64,000 nucleotides of DNA from Macrocystis pyrifera (GCA_031763025.1 JASSKH010000006.1:5763691-5827690); one strand, 5' to 3'; shown: positions 33,251 to 43,670, counted from the first letter of the stretch. Notes: generated by a model not told the origin, from the letters alone. Made by a program: numbers and translations.

Positions 33251-36200
33251 TCCAGTGTGGAAGAGTACCCTCGTGGCACTTATGGACAGGTGCGGCAGCC
33301 GGCCAGGCCCCTGGGTGATGCAGCTCTTGTCCGACAAGCTAGGATCGCTTTACTGTATTTTCCTATTTTCTTGTCGATGGCTTTCTTGTTGATCGAAGAA
33401 AGCAGCGCGGTGTTCTTGCCGAGGGCGTTGGTTCGAACAACATGCGTGAACCAAATAGACGAGTCTGCCACCATAGTGAACGACACCGCCTCAGGAAGAA
33501 AAAAATCAACCAGCAACGACGTGAGAATCACGTTCAACCAAGAAAAAAACGAGGTAGCGACTTGGTTCATCAAGATGTCTACGTCCATGATGACGAGCTT
33601 TGGCCTCCTGCTGACCAACGGAAGTGCTGCCAGCGAGTCCGTCGGTGTCACAATGAACGTTGCGGGCTCAGAGCCTGAAAGCAGGTATGCCCATGCATGT
33701 GTCGGGCGTCCACAACGATTTTAGGAATCTGGCAAGGTTATTGACCCGGAATCGATGCGGATCCTAACCTTAGGAGCTCCTCTTGACAATAAGGACACAA
33801 GTCTCGGACGTCGACAACGATTGTAGGAATTTGACGTTTTTGTTGACAGGAATACATTTAGCTCGTAAACGTAGGAGCCCACCTCTAGTCCTGAACATAT
33901 GGGCGAAATAATATAACAATGAGACGTTTAAGCCAATAGTGTGTCAGTCTGTTCAAGATATACTTCTCTTTACCAAAGTTAAGTAGTCGCTGGTCACTTT
34001 TAATTTTTGTCAGGCAAAGCAGCGAGAGAGGCTCGGGCGGAGAGTTGAGCGGATCAGATGTTGATGCCGCCGAAGCAACTACAAACGAATTTATGTATGA
34101 CCCTTACACGTTGCGTCGACAAACGTTTATAGAACTTCGACCCCCCGATGTTTAATCGTACTTCAACAGAATGAGCTCTCTATATTGCTTTTATGACAGG
34201 GACAACAGCGGGGACGGCGCTAGCAGACAAGTTTTACCCCAAAACGTCGGGAAGGCGCGCCAAAGGTTTGTGGCCAAATGAGTCCCATAAGTGAGAAACT
34301 ATCAGTGAGGATGAAACTTTTACTCGTGTATTCGCTTTAAGACTAGCGCACACAAGTGTCGGTCGGATGCGCGCGAACGAAATTCTTCAAAGTATTGTAT
34401 CGGGTGAGATATTGAGCTCCTAATGCGAGGAGCCCAGCAACGTCTGGTGCCTTACTATAAACGTGTCGCTCGCAACAGCAATTGCGCAAGTCTCGGACTT
34501 GAACAACGATTTTAGGAGTTTGACATTATTATTGACACGGAATTAAGAGCTCGCCTCACATACTACACATAAACCGTGTAAAGGGGTAATAACATGATGA
34601 GATGTTTAAGCCAACTTGTGTCCGTTTGTTCAACTTAATTCTTTTCTTATATGAGATTCAATAGTCGCTGTTTACTTTTGATTTTCGTCAGGCAAGGCAG
34701 AGAGGGAGGCACGGGCGGAGAGTTGAGCGTATCATATGTCGACGCCGCCAAAACAACTTTAAACGAAAACGTGTATGTCCCTTACATGTTCGTCCGAACG
34801 ACGTTTGCAGAACTTCGACCCCTTGGTGTTTAATCTTGTCAATCTTATCTAAACAAAATGAGATCTCTATGTTGCTTTTATGACAGGGACCACAGCGGCG
34901 ACGCCGCCAGCGAGCAAGTGCTACCCCATGATAATAAGTATGCACATACATACGTCGTGTCGCTCTCAAACATAACGGCAGGAGTCTCGGACACCGACAA
35001 CAATTCGGCTCGTGATATCAGGAGCTTCCCTTGTACTAAAAACACTGCGGGAACCTGCATATGTATTGCTACTTCACGTTTTTCACTTTCAGCGTGTCGA
35101 AAAAGTGTACGTGTGTAGCAGCTAAACTTTGCTGACTTCCTGACATGGGGAGCTCGCAGACGGACCTCGAATAGTGCTTTACTCATGAAATTCGTTCGCC
35201 CTACTCGAACAACGAACAAGAGACTTGTCCATGCGCCTTGGTACTAAGGACGAAGGTACAAGTCACGTGTTTGAACAACATACTAATAATCTGGTCGAAG
35301 GTTTTTTTAAACCGGTCACAAATGTGTCGCCTAAAAGTCTAAACAACTGCCGTGGGATGATGGGGCCGTGTAATTCGTGATTGATATATTGGTTGTTGAC
35401 AGGGGTAGGGGCAGCAACGAGAAGGGCTCGCGAGGACGACATGGAAAGGAAGACGAAAGCTCGCAGAGTTTGAGCAGGTATGCGTCTATTTGCGCTGCGC
35501 CAAATAGTAACATCGTGTAACCAAGCGCTCTATATTATTTTTTCCTCACACTCTGGAAATGCTCCGGACGATAAGATACATCGTACTGATGGGCCAAAAT
35601 GCGGTCCCCACTCGAGCGGCGGGCGATTGAACGAATGCATTCTTGACGCCGTCGGAAATACTTCTGAAGAGGAATATGCTATAATAAGGTGGTTTATTTG
35701 ACAAATGTTTAGCGTAGCATTATCCAAAAATGGATGTTACTGCACAAAGATAAAATATTGAGCTAAAACGTGGCACCGGCGTCCCCGTGTGGCTTGGTAG
35801 GTGGTCCGCGTGCCTATCAAGATTATTTTCGTGGGTTCAAGTCTCACCGAGTGCATGCTCGTAGGGACTTTCCCTTGCGAAAGCGCGAGGACAGAGCGAG
35901 AGCGTAAGTTAGCTAAATTCGATGAAAACCGACGAGCAGTGGGAATGCTGAACCCTATGCGTGACAAACCAAAGGCACGTACCGGGGGGGAGAAGGGACG
36001 ACACTTGTGACCGCGGCTTGTCCAGAAGATCGCCGACAGTAAAACCTCTTACGAGTTAGGCTGGAAACAAAAAGTGATGATGGAAAAAAAAAACTACAGT
36101 GGGAACACGGATTGTATATGCATTACTACCAAGAAAGTATTCCCTGTTTTTTTGTCGTTTGGAAGCAGGGACGAGGCCACGGAAGTGATCCATAAAAGAA

Positions 36201-36277
36201 AGCTTACGTCTAGCGTTCGCGAAGAGTTGTTCTTAGGCGATGGCAATGACGACGTCGCCCCAACTCTTCCCGTTTGA
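33251..36277 (+). CDS. Candidate gene of unknown function with phase-2 exon cassettes
   Basis: Exon-like blocks, all bounded by AG/GT and all ending and starting in phase 2: 33251-33684, 34014-34094, 34200-~34230, 34692-34772, 34887-34937, 35403-35477, 35617-35688 and 36169-36277 (stop). Block 1 has a hydrophobic segment (IALLYFPIFLSMAFLLI) followed by a soluble part ending AGSEPES. Later blocks are short and rich in Ser, Gly, Asp and Glu, e.g. SSERGSGGELSGSDVDAAEA and GRGSNEKGSRG. Donors are mostly GTATGN, and acceptors include TTATGACAG twice. The gene start and the donor of block 3 are unresolved. I recognise no domain. The consistent phase supports real splicing, but chance cannot be excluded without transcripts. 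Confidence 0.42.
33800..34945 (+). repeat. ~685-bp tandem duplication carrying two exon-like blocks
   Basis: 33800-34260 matches 34485-34945 in order: a TCGGAC..CAACGATT.TAGGA.TTTGAC start; the 81-base block at 34014/34692; the CTCTATRTTGCTTTTATGACAGGGAC block at 34200/34887. Partial copies of the start motif lie also at ~33703 and ~34985. Both 81-base blocks stay open and equal in length, although intron sequence between them has diverged clearly. Confidence 0.75.
35770..35860 (+). ncRNA. tRNA-derived SINE-like head
   Basis: GTGTGGCTTGGTAGGTGG (A-box-like, 35788-35805) is followed about 30 bases later by GGGTTCAAGTCTC (B-box-like, 35833-35845). This is the spacing of an internal RNA polymerase III promoter. 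No complete cloverleaf could be drawn, so a SINE or tRNA pseudogene is more likely than a working tRNA. Confidence 0.45.
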
Positions 36278-36805
36278 TTTAAAGACTACCACACCTCCGG
36301 ACGCCATGAAACATCTCTCGATTACGACGAGGGTCCTGAATCGGATGAATCAAGGTATCGATAAAACGTGCATGTACACAGGGCCATACACTCTTCTTGT
36401 GCTGAAAATGTTGTTAATGTTACGCACGGCCCCCGATCCGACACGCCTATATTGCAACACGGCCAAAAGTTCTTTCATCTGCCACGGTAACGGTGTCAAC
36501 ATACTTTCTGAGTTCCTCACTTGAGGAGCTCAACTTTTCTATATGATACCAAATTGTTTAGTAATGGTCGTATTAATATATACAGTACGTATGCTGTAAT
36601 CACTACCATACCACTTGACCGACCGGTAGTTACTCACTTGAGGAGCTCAGCCACTTTCTAACCTAACCCTTGTTGTGCGCGTCTGAACGTGCAGGGAACC
36701 TATCGAGCGCACTATTACCGCGTGCAAACATGACGTAGAAACGGAAGCGAAGGCAGCAGATATCAACAAATTATTCATGAAATGACTGAGCGCTTCGTGC
36801 TTCAG

Positions 36806-37040
36806 GCATCTGTACCTGTCCAGCAACGCTCAGTTGACGACATGCGGACATGACTCCGCGATCGTACCCATGCCGAGCGTCATAGCTGACACCTTCAGTA
36901 GAGGGAACACAACAACCCCAGACGACGTGCGCGATGCAAACAAGGTCAAGTACATGTTCTCGACGATGGATGGCACGGGCTCGTTGTTGGATCTCATCGC
37001 CCAGAACCACGGGACCACCTTGTTCGTTTGGTCTCTTTGA
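36806..37040 (+). CDS. Unidentified open stretch, MDGTGSLLDLIAQN family
   Basis: Open from an acceptor-like TGCTTCAG|G at 36806 to a TGA at 37038-37040, about 78 codons. It includes LYLSSNAQLTTCGHDSAIVP and MFSTMDGTGSLLDLIAQN. The last part resembles the minus-strand ORF at 33129-32911. It might be the terminal exon of the gene at 33.25-36.28 kb or a separate copy of a small family. Another in-frame acceptor lies at 36695. Function unknown. Confidence 0.35.
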
Positions 37041-37229
37041 AATAGTCACGTGCCGGTCGGTACCACTGCCTATAGTGGACCATGTGGCTCTTGACACCTG
37101 AGGCTGTAAGTGGTGACGCACGAGGCTCACTTCTTCTCTGCCCCTACCTTGTGGGAGGCCTGTAATACATGACTTTAAACATCCATCCATAGACTGCCAT
37201 GCAGTCTGGGCTACCGTTGCCTGAGCTTA

Positions 37230-37459
37230 TGGCCTCTGCCAGATGATATCAGCAAGAGGGCTTCCAGCGAGGGACTCCACCAGTCTCGCTGGCCTCGCAC
37301 TCAGTAAGTCTTGTTCTTAGAGCTTGTATTATCACGGAGTGATCCTCATCGGACCACGAGCCAGGTGGCTAGGGGACATCACACAGGATCCCCGGCCACT
37401 GCTCCACTCACACATGCGATTACACTGAAACCTCCACGGCTTGGTATCTTTTGGCTACA
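37230..37459 (-). repeat. Gypsy 3' LTR
   Basis: Second copy of the 230-base LTR. On the minus strand it is preceded by the polypurine-type tract at 37461-37470 (TTTGGGGGTG). Confidence 0.92.
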
Positions 37460-37537
37460 GCACCCCCAAAGCGAGTTCACTCGACACGAACGAGCTTGAC
37501 AAAACCAAAAAACCAAGACGAAATCGCATGCGGCAAA

Positions 37538-40264
37538 TCACAAATCAATGCTGAACTCTGAAGCAATTTTAATCTTGAGCGCACGGGTCATCCGTAATTT
37601 GCGCAATTCCTTCACGACGAATTCAGGCGCAGCAGAATAAATCGACCGCAAAGACTCCCACGTGCGCTCCTCTGCTTCGAAACCATCCCAATCGACCAAG
37701 ACAATCACCTCGTTGGCATCATCTTCGGCCACATGCACCAAAGCATTCATGCGGCATTCACCCTGCGCAAAGGAATGTTGGAAAACATCCTTCAGATCAG
37801 CGGTGACGTTCAACGTCGCATCCGCATAAAATCGTAAACGAGCCACGTGAGCTTGATGCACCTTCCCAGAAACGATGTTCTGAACTGAGTACACATGATC
37901 ATGATCAGCTGCTACCACACGCCACGGACCAGTCCATGTGGACAACAATTTCGGTGTGACACCCTGCCGACGAACACGAGCATACAACACGAAATCACCA
38001 ACCGCAAATTTTGGCAACACCACCTGGCCCTGAGCCTGTTTACGTTTGTTGTCGCGAGACACGGCAACAGCTGCGCGAATATCGGCGCAAAATCTCTCCT
38101 GCTCTGCAACGACTTCACGGACGTTCGCACGCAACAAGTCAGCATTCATCACGTCAACATTCCACCTGCCATCAGACTCAGAAACGAGCGCCGAGAAATC
38201 GGTACGCGGAGCACGCCCAAACATCACGCTGTACGGAGTGCTTCGGTAACGTTCACGAAACGAAGTGTTCAAGGCCCACTGAGCGGCCGGCAAAACATCA
38301 ACCCACTCCGAAACCTGACGACGCTGTTCTGACAGAATGGAACGCAGAGCACGTACCACCTCTTTTACCATGCGTTCACACGTACCGTTCGACCACGGCG
38401 TGTAAGCGACAGCAAAACGATGTTCGATGTGCAACGCGTCGCTCAACAAAGCAAGCACCCTGTTCTTGAAATGCGTGGCGGTATCACTCACCCACACACG
38501 CGGCACCCCCAAAGTCTTACACCAGGCTAGCAAATGCTTCGCTGTGACCTCGGCTGTACAAGCCTCGGCCGGTTCCAACGCCACGTAGTTGGACAAATCA
38601 TCCATGATGACCAAAACATATCGGAAACCATCCTCATCAGGCAGGCCATCGCTACCTTCGGGCCCGCTGTGGCCAACATACAAAAAATCAAAGTGCACCA
38701 CTTCTCCCGGAGCGGTACCATGCACCGTGTCTCCGTAGGGACGAGGAATGAGTGCACCTGCACGCGTGTCTACACAGTGCAAACACTGGCGAACGAATTC
38801 GCGAACCTGAGAATCCATGTGAGGCCAAACACAATATTCCTTCAGGCGAAACAAAGTCGGCGCCACACCACGGTGACCAGCCGAGCGCATGTGCGCGCAC
38901 ACCATCAAACGAGTTTGAAGAGCAAGATCATCCGGCGGAATCCACAAGACGTCACGCACCCCAACACGCACACGAAACAAACCATCATCGGCCAAGGTAG
39001 CTTGACCGAAGGTTGTCGAAAATTCATGAACACCAACGCCGATACGAGCGACAGACCTTTGTTGCGAGGCACGAATCACATCCAATGCGGGAAGCGAATC
39101 GTCAGCATTACATGGGCTGTGCACGGCAACCGAACGAACAGGCACCGTAGGAACTTTGACCCAACGAGACAACAGATCCCCCCAACAGTTTCGATCGCCA
39201 GGGATGTGTTCGATTGCATAGCGGTATTGTCCTAAAACACCCTTCCAATTCTCTAGGCGTTGTGCCATGGTCTTTGTGACCGTCGTGACACACTTCTCCG
39301 GATTGAAAATGTACTGCAAGTTTCGATGATCAGTAAAGATATGAACACCACCCCAAAGCAGGTATTCGAGCCTCCGGAACGTATTAACGATCGCAAAACC
39401 TTCTTTGTCGACAGTCGCCCAGCGCAACTGCGACACCAAACCCCGTGCGGCATTCCACGCCCGCACCCGATCCTCCGTCCACGCGGTATCCTTGATGACA
39501 CGATTGCGCGCCACTCGCTTAGTCCGACGTGTAGCCCCAACAAGGAGCTCCTCCAAAAAATCACGTAACGGTGCTACCGTTTCCGCTAAACGTGGTAACG
39601 ATGTACGCAACCAGTTGACAGCCTGCAAGAATTGCATTAGTTCTCCAGCGTTTTCGGGACGACGCATTTCACTTAAACCTTGCACTCGAGCGGGGTCATG
39701 GGACACGACACCATTGGAATACACCTTACCACACCAGACCAGTTCACGAGAGAAGAAGGTACACTTGTGGGCGGCGACAAACAGTCCAACATTCTCCAGG
39801 CGTTCAAGAATGTCATCAAGCAGCTGCAGAAGAGCTTCTTCGGTGTCTGCGAAAAAGAAAACGTCATCGACCCAAACTTTGCAATCCAAACCACGCAACA
39901 CTTCAGTCATGACACCTTGGAAATAAGAAGTCGCATTCAAAACACCTTGGGGAACACGGGTAGGCGTGAACAAACCGTCGCTTGTCGCCATGGTGAAGAC
40001 GTCTTGCGCCTCCGGAGCCAAAGGCATCTGCCAGTACCCTTGAAGTAGGTCCAGCTTGCCGAAGAAACGCGCCCCCAGCAGATCTCCCATGTCTTCATGG
40101 TTGGGCATGACGCCCGGGGACTTCTCCACCTGTGCGTTCACCGCCGAGTAGTCGCTCACCAAACGGAAAGAGTCCTTCTTGGGCACCGCCATCGCCGGAC
40201 TCGCCCACACCGCCTGGATGTTGTGGTAGACAAAGCCAAAAAAAACACCAAAGCAGCAATGCAC
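37538..40264 (-). CDS. Gypsy pol: RT, RNase H, integrase, chromodomain
   Basis: A 908-codon ORF. Reverse transcriptase: KLDLLQGYWQMPL and the VWVDDVFFFAD catalytic box (~residue 131). RNase H-like segment: VHIFTDHRNLQYIFNP. Integrase: an HHCC zinc-binding region (~residues 455-490), then the DDE core with HFDFLYVGHSG, WVSDTATHF and NGTCERMVKE (~524, 590, 627). Chromodomain-like tail: VDWDGFEAEERTWESL (~855). Chromodomains can steer integration to particular chromatin (family knowledge). Confidence 0.93.
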   Translation of the reverse strand: MHCCFGVFFGFVYHNIQAVWASPAMAVPKKDSFRLVSDYSAVNAQVEKSPGVMPNHEDMGDLLGARFFGKLDLLQGYWQMPLAPEAQDVFTMATSDGLFTPTRVPQGVLNATSYFQGVMTEVLRGLDCKVWVDDVFFFADTEEALLQLLDDILERLENVGLFVAAHKCTFFSRELVWCGKVYSNGVVSHDPARVQGLSEMRRPENAGELMQFLQAVNWLRTSLPRLAETVAPLRDFLEELLVGATRRTKRVARNRVIKDTAWTEDRVRAWNAARGLVSQLRWATVDKEGFAIVNTFRRLEYLLWGGVHIFTDHRNLQYIFNPEKCVTTVTKTMAQRLENWKGVLGQYRYAIEHIPGDRNCWGDLLSRWVKVPTVPVRSVAVHSPCNADDSLPALDVIRASQQRSVARIGVGVHEFSTTFGQATLADDGLFRVRVGVRDVLWIPPDDLALQTRLMVCAHMRSAGHRGVAPTLFRLKEYCVWPHMDSQVREFVRQCLHCVDTRAGALIPRPYGDTVHGTAPGEVVHFDFLYVGHSGPEGSDGLPDEDGFRYVLVIMDDLSNYVALEPAEACTAEVTAKHLLAWCKTLGVPRVWVSDTATHFKNRVLALLSDALHIEHRFAVAYTPWSNGTCERMVKEVVRALRSILSEQRRQVSEWVDVLPAAQWALNTSFRERYRSTPYSVMFGRAPRTDFSALVSESDGRWNVDVMNADLLRANVREVVAEQERFCADIRAAVAVSRDNKRKQAQGQVVLPKFAVGDFVLYARVRRQGVTPKLLSTWTGPWRVVAADHDHVYSVQNIVSGKVHQAHVARLRFYADATLNVTADLKDVFQHSFAQGECRMNALVHVAEDDANEVIVLVDWDGFEAEERTWESLRSIYSAAPEFVVKELRKLRMTRALKIKIASEFSIDL

Positions 40265-42366
40265 TTCGAGAGCCAGTCCCTTTTTGTCGGTTCGTACCGA
40301 CGTGGCGTTGCCTTGACAGGCTTCGCCTGTTGCTTCAGCTGCACTCGCATCGGCTCCACTTGCGCTGGCGGATCACCACACAGCGCACGGCGAAAAGCAC
40401 CCACGCGACGAGCCAAAATTTCGCGCAAACGGGTTGCTCCGCCGACGCTTAATCCACTCTGCTCTGCCTGCTGCATGCTGTCCTCCAACGCCCGTTCTCG
40501 GGCCGTCCGCTCCTCCTCCGGATCCATGAACATGTCTGGCCCCCGGTCGACCAAATGTTCCACCGCCTTGTCCTCCGGAGCATCCACCGTAGCCTCGGTC
40601 TGAAAAGCACGCACGGAAACCGTCACTCTGCGCGCCGCAAGGTAACTCGGAGTCTCCACACCGGTCGATACCGGCACTGCGCGAGGGCGAAGCTTCTCCA
40701 GAGCTTCACGGTAGACGTCGATGCCAAGAGCTTTCATGGTAGCCATGCCAAACAGAACGACGTTATCTGTACCAGGCATGACCGCGAAAGTGATGGGCTC
40801 CAATTTCACCGCTCCCCACGGCGTCCGTACACTCACGGCAATCGGCACCGTTTTGTGCGTGACCATCACTGAAACACCCGTAGCGGTTTTCGCCTGCTGC
40901 GGGCCATTTTCGAACGGAATTTGCAGATCGGCGCCGCCGAAATGCGAAGACAGCTGCTGAAGTAAGCCGACACCGATGGACGTGAGCGCCGACCCCGAAT
41001 CAAGGATCACACGCGCCATCAGCGAACCAACCGACCCTGGCAAAGAGAGATCAGCGCGTAAACACTCAGCGCTGCGATCGACAGGCACTTCACCTGCCGT
41101 TGAACTCTGGTCGGTACCAAGAGTCACCTGACGCCATGGCTGCCCTCCTACAGCCGGCGCCGAAGAAATAGAATCGGCGGTCCACCCCGACCAAGACGTC
41201 GAATATACAGACGGTTCCGGCGCTACCGCCCCTGCAGCAGCACCAGACACTGACTCCGCCCGCTCGGTGGATGGCGAAGTTCTCGCTCCAGCAGCACCCA
41301 CCGATGTTCCAGCTCCTCCAACGTATACAGCTCGGCCGGCAACAGACGAACCAGATCCCGACCCAGCGGCTCCTGCCGCTGGCGCACCAGAAGTTGAAGA
41401 AGCAACAGCAGAAGTTCCACCGCCCGCTGTCAATTGATTGCCACCACGGCCACCGCGCCCGCGTCCATGGTTGAATCTGCCCCGGCCGCCATTGCGGCCC
41501 CCGCGATACCCTGACGACCCGCGCCCACCACTGCTGGGAGCTGTGCCGCCACCGCGAGCTTTTGGGCAATCAGAAACATAATGGTTGGGATCACCACACT
41601 CGAAACAGACGCGAACAAACGACTTTTTCGCGGACTGCTGCTGTTTCGGTTTCTGCTGCTGTTGGCGTCGCGGTTCAGCTGCCCCTGCAGCATCTTTCCG
41701 ACCATACGCCTCGATGAATTTCCACTGTTCTGCAGCAGAAAAAATTTGGTCCATGACCAATGCCGGGTCCTTCTTCCACCCTGCAGCGTACGTTAGCTGA
41801 CCTTTTACGTACTTTTTGAACTCGGACGGCCATAAGCCATCCACCAACGCCATGCTCACAAATTCCGCCGGTCCGGGCAACCACGAACGGTCCTGCGCGC
41901 GGTACATGGCATGCACCGCGTGATTCTCCGCAAAATACTTTTCCATAGCGGAGTTTACCATCATCGCGCGGTCTTTGACGGATGTTTCACCGCCCTGCTT
42001 TTCATCGCGCCTCATTGAGAGAACGCGACGCAAGTCCGCTGCCGCCCGCGAGGTGTCAAATCTGTTGCTGGTGGTTGTGTAACCAGCGTGCTGCCTAACA
42101 GCGTCCAACAACTCCGAGGCGGTCATCGTAGTCTGATGCTTGTAAAATCCCTCAAAACACCGATGAATGTAATTGGGGATAAGCTGGCCCATGCTCACTT
42201 TGGAGTGCTGAACCACCCCCTGAGCGTTGGCGAGCTGCAGCCGTTCCTCATAATCGAGGTACGCTGCGTAAAAAACACGAGAGGCCTGCTCGGTCCACAC
42301 CTCTCCGTATTTCGGTGGAGTCAGAGACTCCCCTACCACCAGCGGCGTGCTTGCCGTGTGCGCCAT
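40156..42366 (-). CDS. Gypsy gag-protease
   Basis: A 736-codon ORF. A capsid-like N-terminal half is followed by a Gln/Lys-rich stretch, a CCHC zinc knuckle (CFECGDPNHYVSDC, residues ~254-267), a long Gly/Arg/Ser/Ala linker, and an aspartic protease with VILDSGSALTSIG (residues ~453-465). These are the particle-forming and processing parts of the retrotransposon. The ORF overlaps the next one by about 109 bases in another frame, as in Gypsy elements known to use recoding. Confidence 0.9.
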   Translation of the reverse strand: MAHTASTPLVVGESLTPPKYGEVWTEQASRVFYAAYLDYEERLQLANAQGVVQHSKVSMGQLIPNYIHRCFEGFYKHQTTMTASELLDAVRQHAGYTTTSNRFDTSRAAADLRRVLSMRRDEKQGGETSVKDRAMMVNSAMEKYFAENHAVHAMYRAQDRSWLPGPAEFVSMALVDGLWPSEFKKYVKGQLTYAAGWKKDPALVMDQIFSAAEQWKFIEAYGRKDAAGAAEPRRQQQQKPKQQQSAKKSFVRVCFECGDPNHYVSDCPKARGGGTAPSSGGRGSSGYRGGRNGGRGRFNHGRGRGGRGGNQLTAGGGTSAVASSTSGAPAAGAAGSGSGSSVAGRAVYVGGAGTSVGAAGARTSPSTERAESVSGAAAGAVAPEPSVYSTSWSGWTADSISSAPAVGGQPWRQVTLGTDQSSTAGEVPVDRSAECLRADLSLPGSVGSLMARVILDSGSALTSIGVGLLQQLSSHFGGADLQIPFENGPQQAKTATGVSVMVTHKTVPIAVSVRTPWGAVKLEPITFAVMPGTDNVVLFGMATMKALGIDVYREALEKLRPRAVPVSTGVETPSYLAARRVTVSVRAFQTEATVDAPEDKAVEHLVDRGPDMFMDPEEERTARERALEDSMQQAEQSGLSVGGATRLREILARRVGAFRRALCGDPPAQVEPMRVQLKQQAKPVKATPRRYEPTKRDWLSKCIAALVFFLALSTTTSRRCGRVRRWRCPRRTLSVW

Positions 42367-42575
42367 AATCCACAGCAGTCCACCTGGACTCTACTGTAAT
42401 AACGGAGAAACTGCCGCCTGACCTGTGCGTCCTCCAGCTCCCGGAGCGTCCTCCCCTGCTGTGCGCTTCAAGCCGTTTCGATCCGTCCAACGGGCCAACT
42501 GCCTTCCCAGCTGTGACCCAATACTCCGCAGCCGAAAACTCCTCCAACAGAAGTTCCGCGAATATCTAGATATTA

Positions 42576-42805
42576 TGGCCTCTGCCAGATGATATCAGCA
42601 AGAGGGCTTCCAGCGAGGGACTCCACCAGTCTCGCTGGCCTCGCACTCAGTAAGTCTTGTTCTTAGAGCTTGTATTATCACGGAGTGATCCTCATCGGAC
42701 CACGAGCCAGGTGGCTAGGGGACATCACACAGGATCCCCGGCCACTGCTCCACTCACACATGCGATTACACTGAAACCTCCACGGCTTGGTATCTTTTGG
42801 CTACA
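42576..42805 (-). repeat. Gypsy 5' LTR
   Basis: 230 bases, starting TGTAGCCAAAAGATACC on the minus strand. Same sequence as the copy at 37230-37459. The ORF translated through both copies is an LTR by-product. Confidence 0.92.
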
Positions 42806-43400
42806 GGCTACAAATATTTTAGAATGGCGTGCTGGTATACAGCCTCATGGGGGATGTCATTTGAGACCTTCGGACTCATGAAGAATTTTACACATTTATG
42901 AAATACGCCAAATGTGAGTTCGACCGATTAAGTAGTTCATACTTAAGTTTGGAAGCTGCGTTATACGTATTGGAACAGGGTTTTGTTTTGGAGCAGCTGC
43001 TTCAATTGCGCCGCTTTTGGAGAAGCAGCCTCGAACACTCAACGCCAGAGGAGTCCGATGGGAAGCAAAATTTCATCACTGGTACAGCAGGGAGGGATGC
43101 TATACCACTACCGTCGGAGCTCTTCGATGGTGGATGCGAGAGCCGGGTGGAGTGTCCCGAAGACGATGCCGTGGAGACGTCGTCGCAGCTACTCCTGCTG
43201 TAAAGTTGCAGTAGTAGCCAAGCCCTACGGCGGAAGCAGAACCGTAGGCAGGGAGCAGCAGCAGGTACTGTTCTATGTATGGTGGGAGTTTAACCATAAT
43301 CGCCGTGTGAAGCGGATAGGGGGATAGCGTACAGCATCAACAGCTGAAATCCCTATGGCAGGAGTACAGCCGTGGGCACCCTCGCCTTTCGTACTGGATG
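42806..43400. other. Between the Gypsy element and the 37-bp repeat
   Basis: Short overlapping ORFs only. No domain recognised. Confidence 0.4.
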
Positions 43401-43412
43401 GGGGGATTTTAC

Positions 43413-43670
43413 GTCGTACGGGATTGATCTCCCGTATACAGGTGAAGGAGTTGTACGGGATTTATTTTCCGCATGCAGCAGTTCAAATCATGCGGGGTAT
43501 ATTTCCCGCGTGCAGAAGTTCAAGTCGTGCGGGATTTAGTTCCCGTATGCAGGAGGCTAACTCGTGCGGGATTTAGTTCCCGTATGCAGGAGGCCAGGTC
43601 GTGCGGGATTTATTTCCCGTATGCACGAGACTGAAAGACGTGTGGGATTCTTTTACAGTATGCAGGAGGC
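43413..43670. repeat. ~37-bp tandem repeat with a hairpin in each unit
   Basis: About seven units spaced 36-39 bases, near 43415, 43452, 43488, 43525, 43562, 43599 and 43638. The core is TCGTGCGGGATTTAGTTCCC followed by GTATGCAGGAG. Each unit holds CGGGA..TCCCG, an inverted repeat with a 5-6 base loop, and later units vary in compensating ways. There are no unique spacers between conserved repeats, so it is not a CRISPR array. Confidence 0.8.

Larger units (their letters stand above)
37230..42805 (-). mobile_element. Ty3/Gypsy LTR retrotransposon with chromodomain, looks whole
   Basis: About 5.6 kb on the minus strand. Order in its own direction: LTR (42805-42576), gag-protease ORF, reverse transcriptase-RNase H-integrase ORF, purine tract, LTR (37459-37230). 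The two LTRs (230 bases, TG..CA) are identical as far as I can read, which implies a recent insertion. The pol product ends in a chromodomain-like segment, placing it near the chromoviruses. No clean target duplication was seen. It looks whole. Confidence 0.93.

Noticed and set aside
37311-37499. 62-codon ORF repeated at 42657
   Set aside because: Both lie in the two Gypsy LTR copies; the duplicate ORF is only the LTR translated.
40097-40603. 168-codon plus-strand ORF and similar ones at 37.9-39.9 kb
   Set aside because: Antisense shadows of the Gypsy gag and pol ORFs.
43413-43670. Possible CRISPR array
   Set aside because: Units are directly adjacent and similar along their whole length. 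There are no unique spacers, no cas genes, and the setting is eukaryotic.
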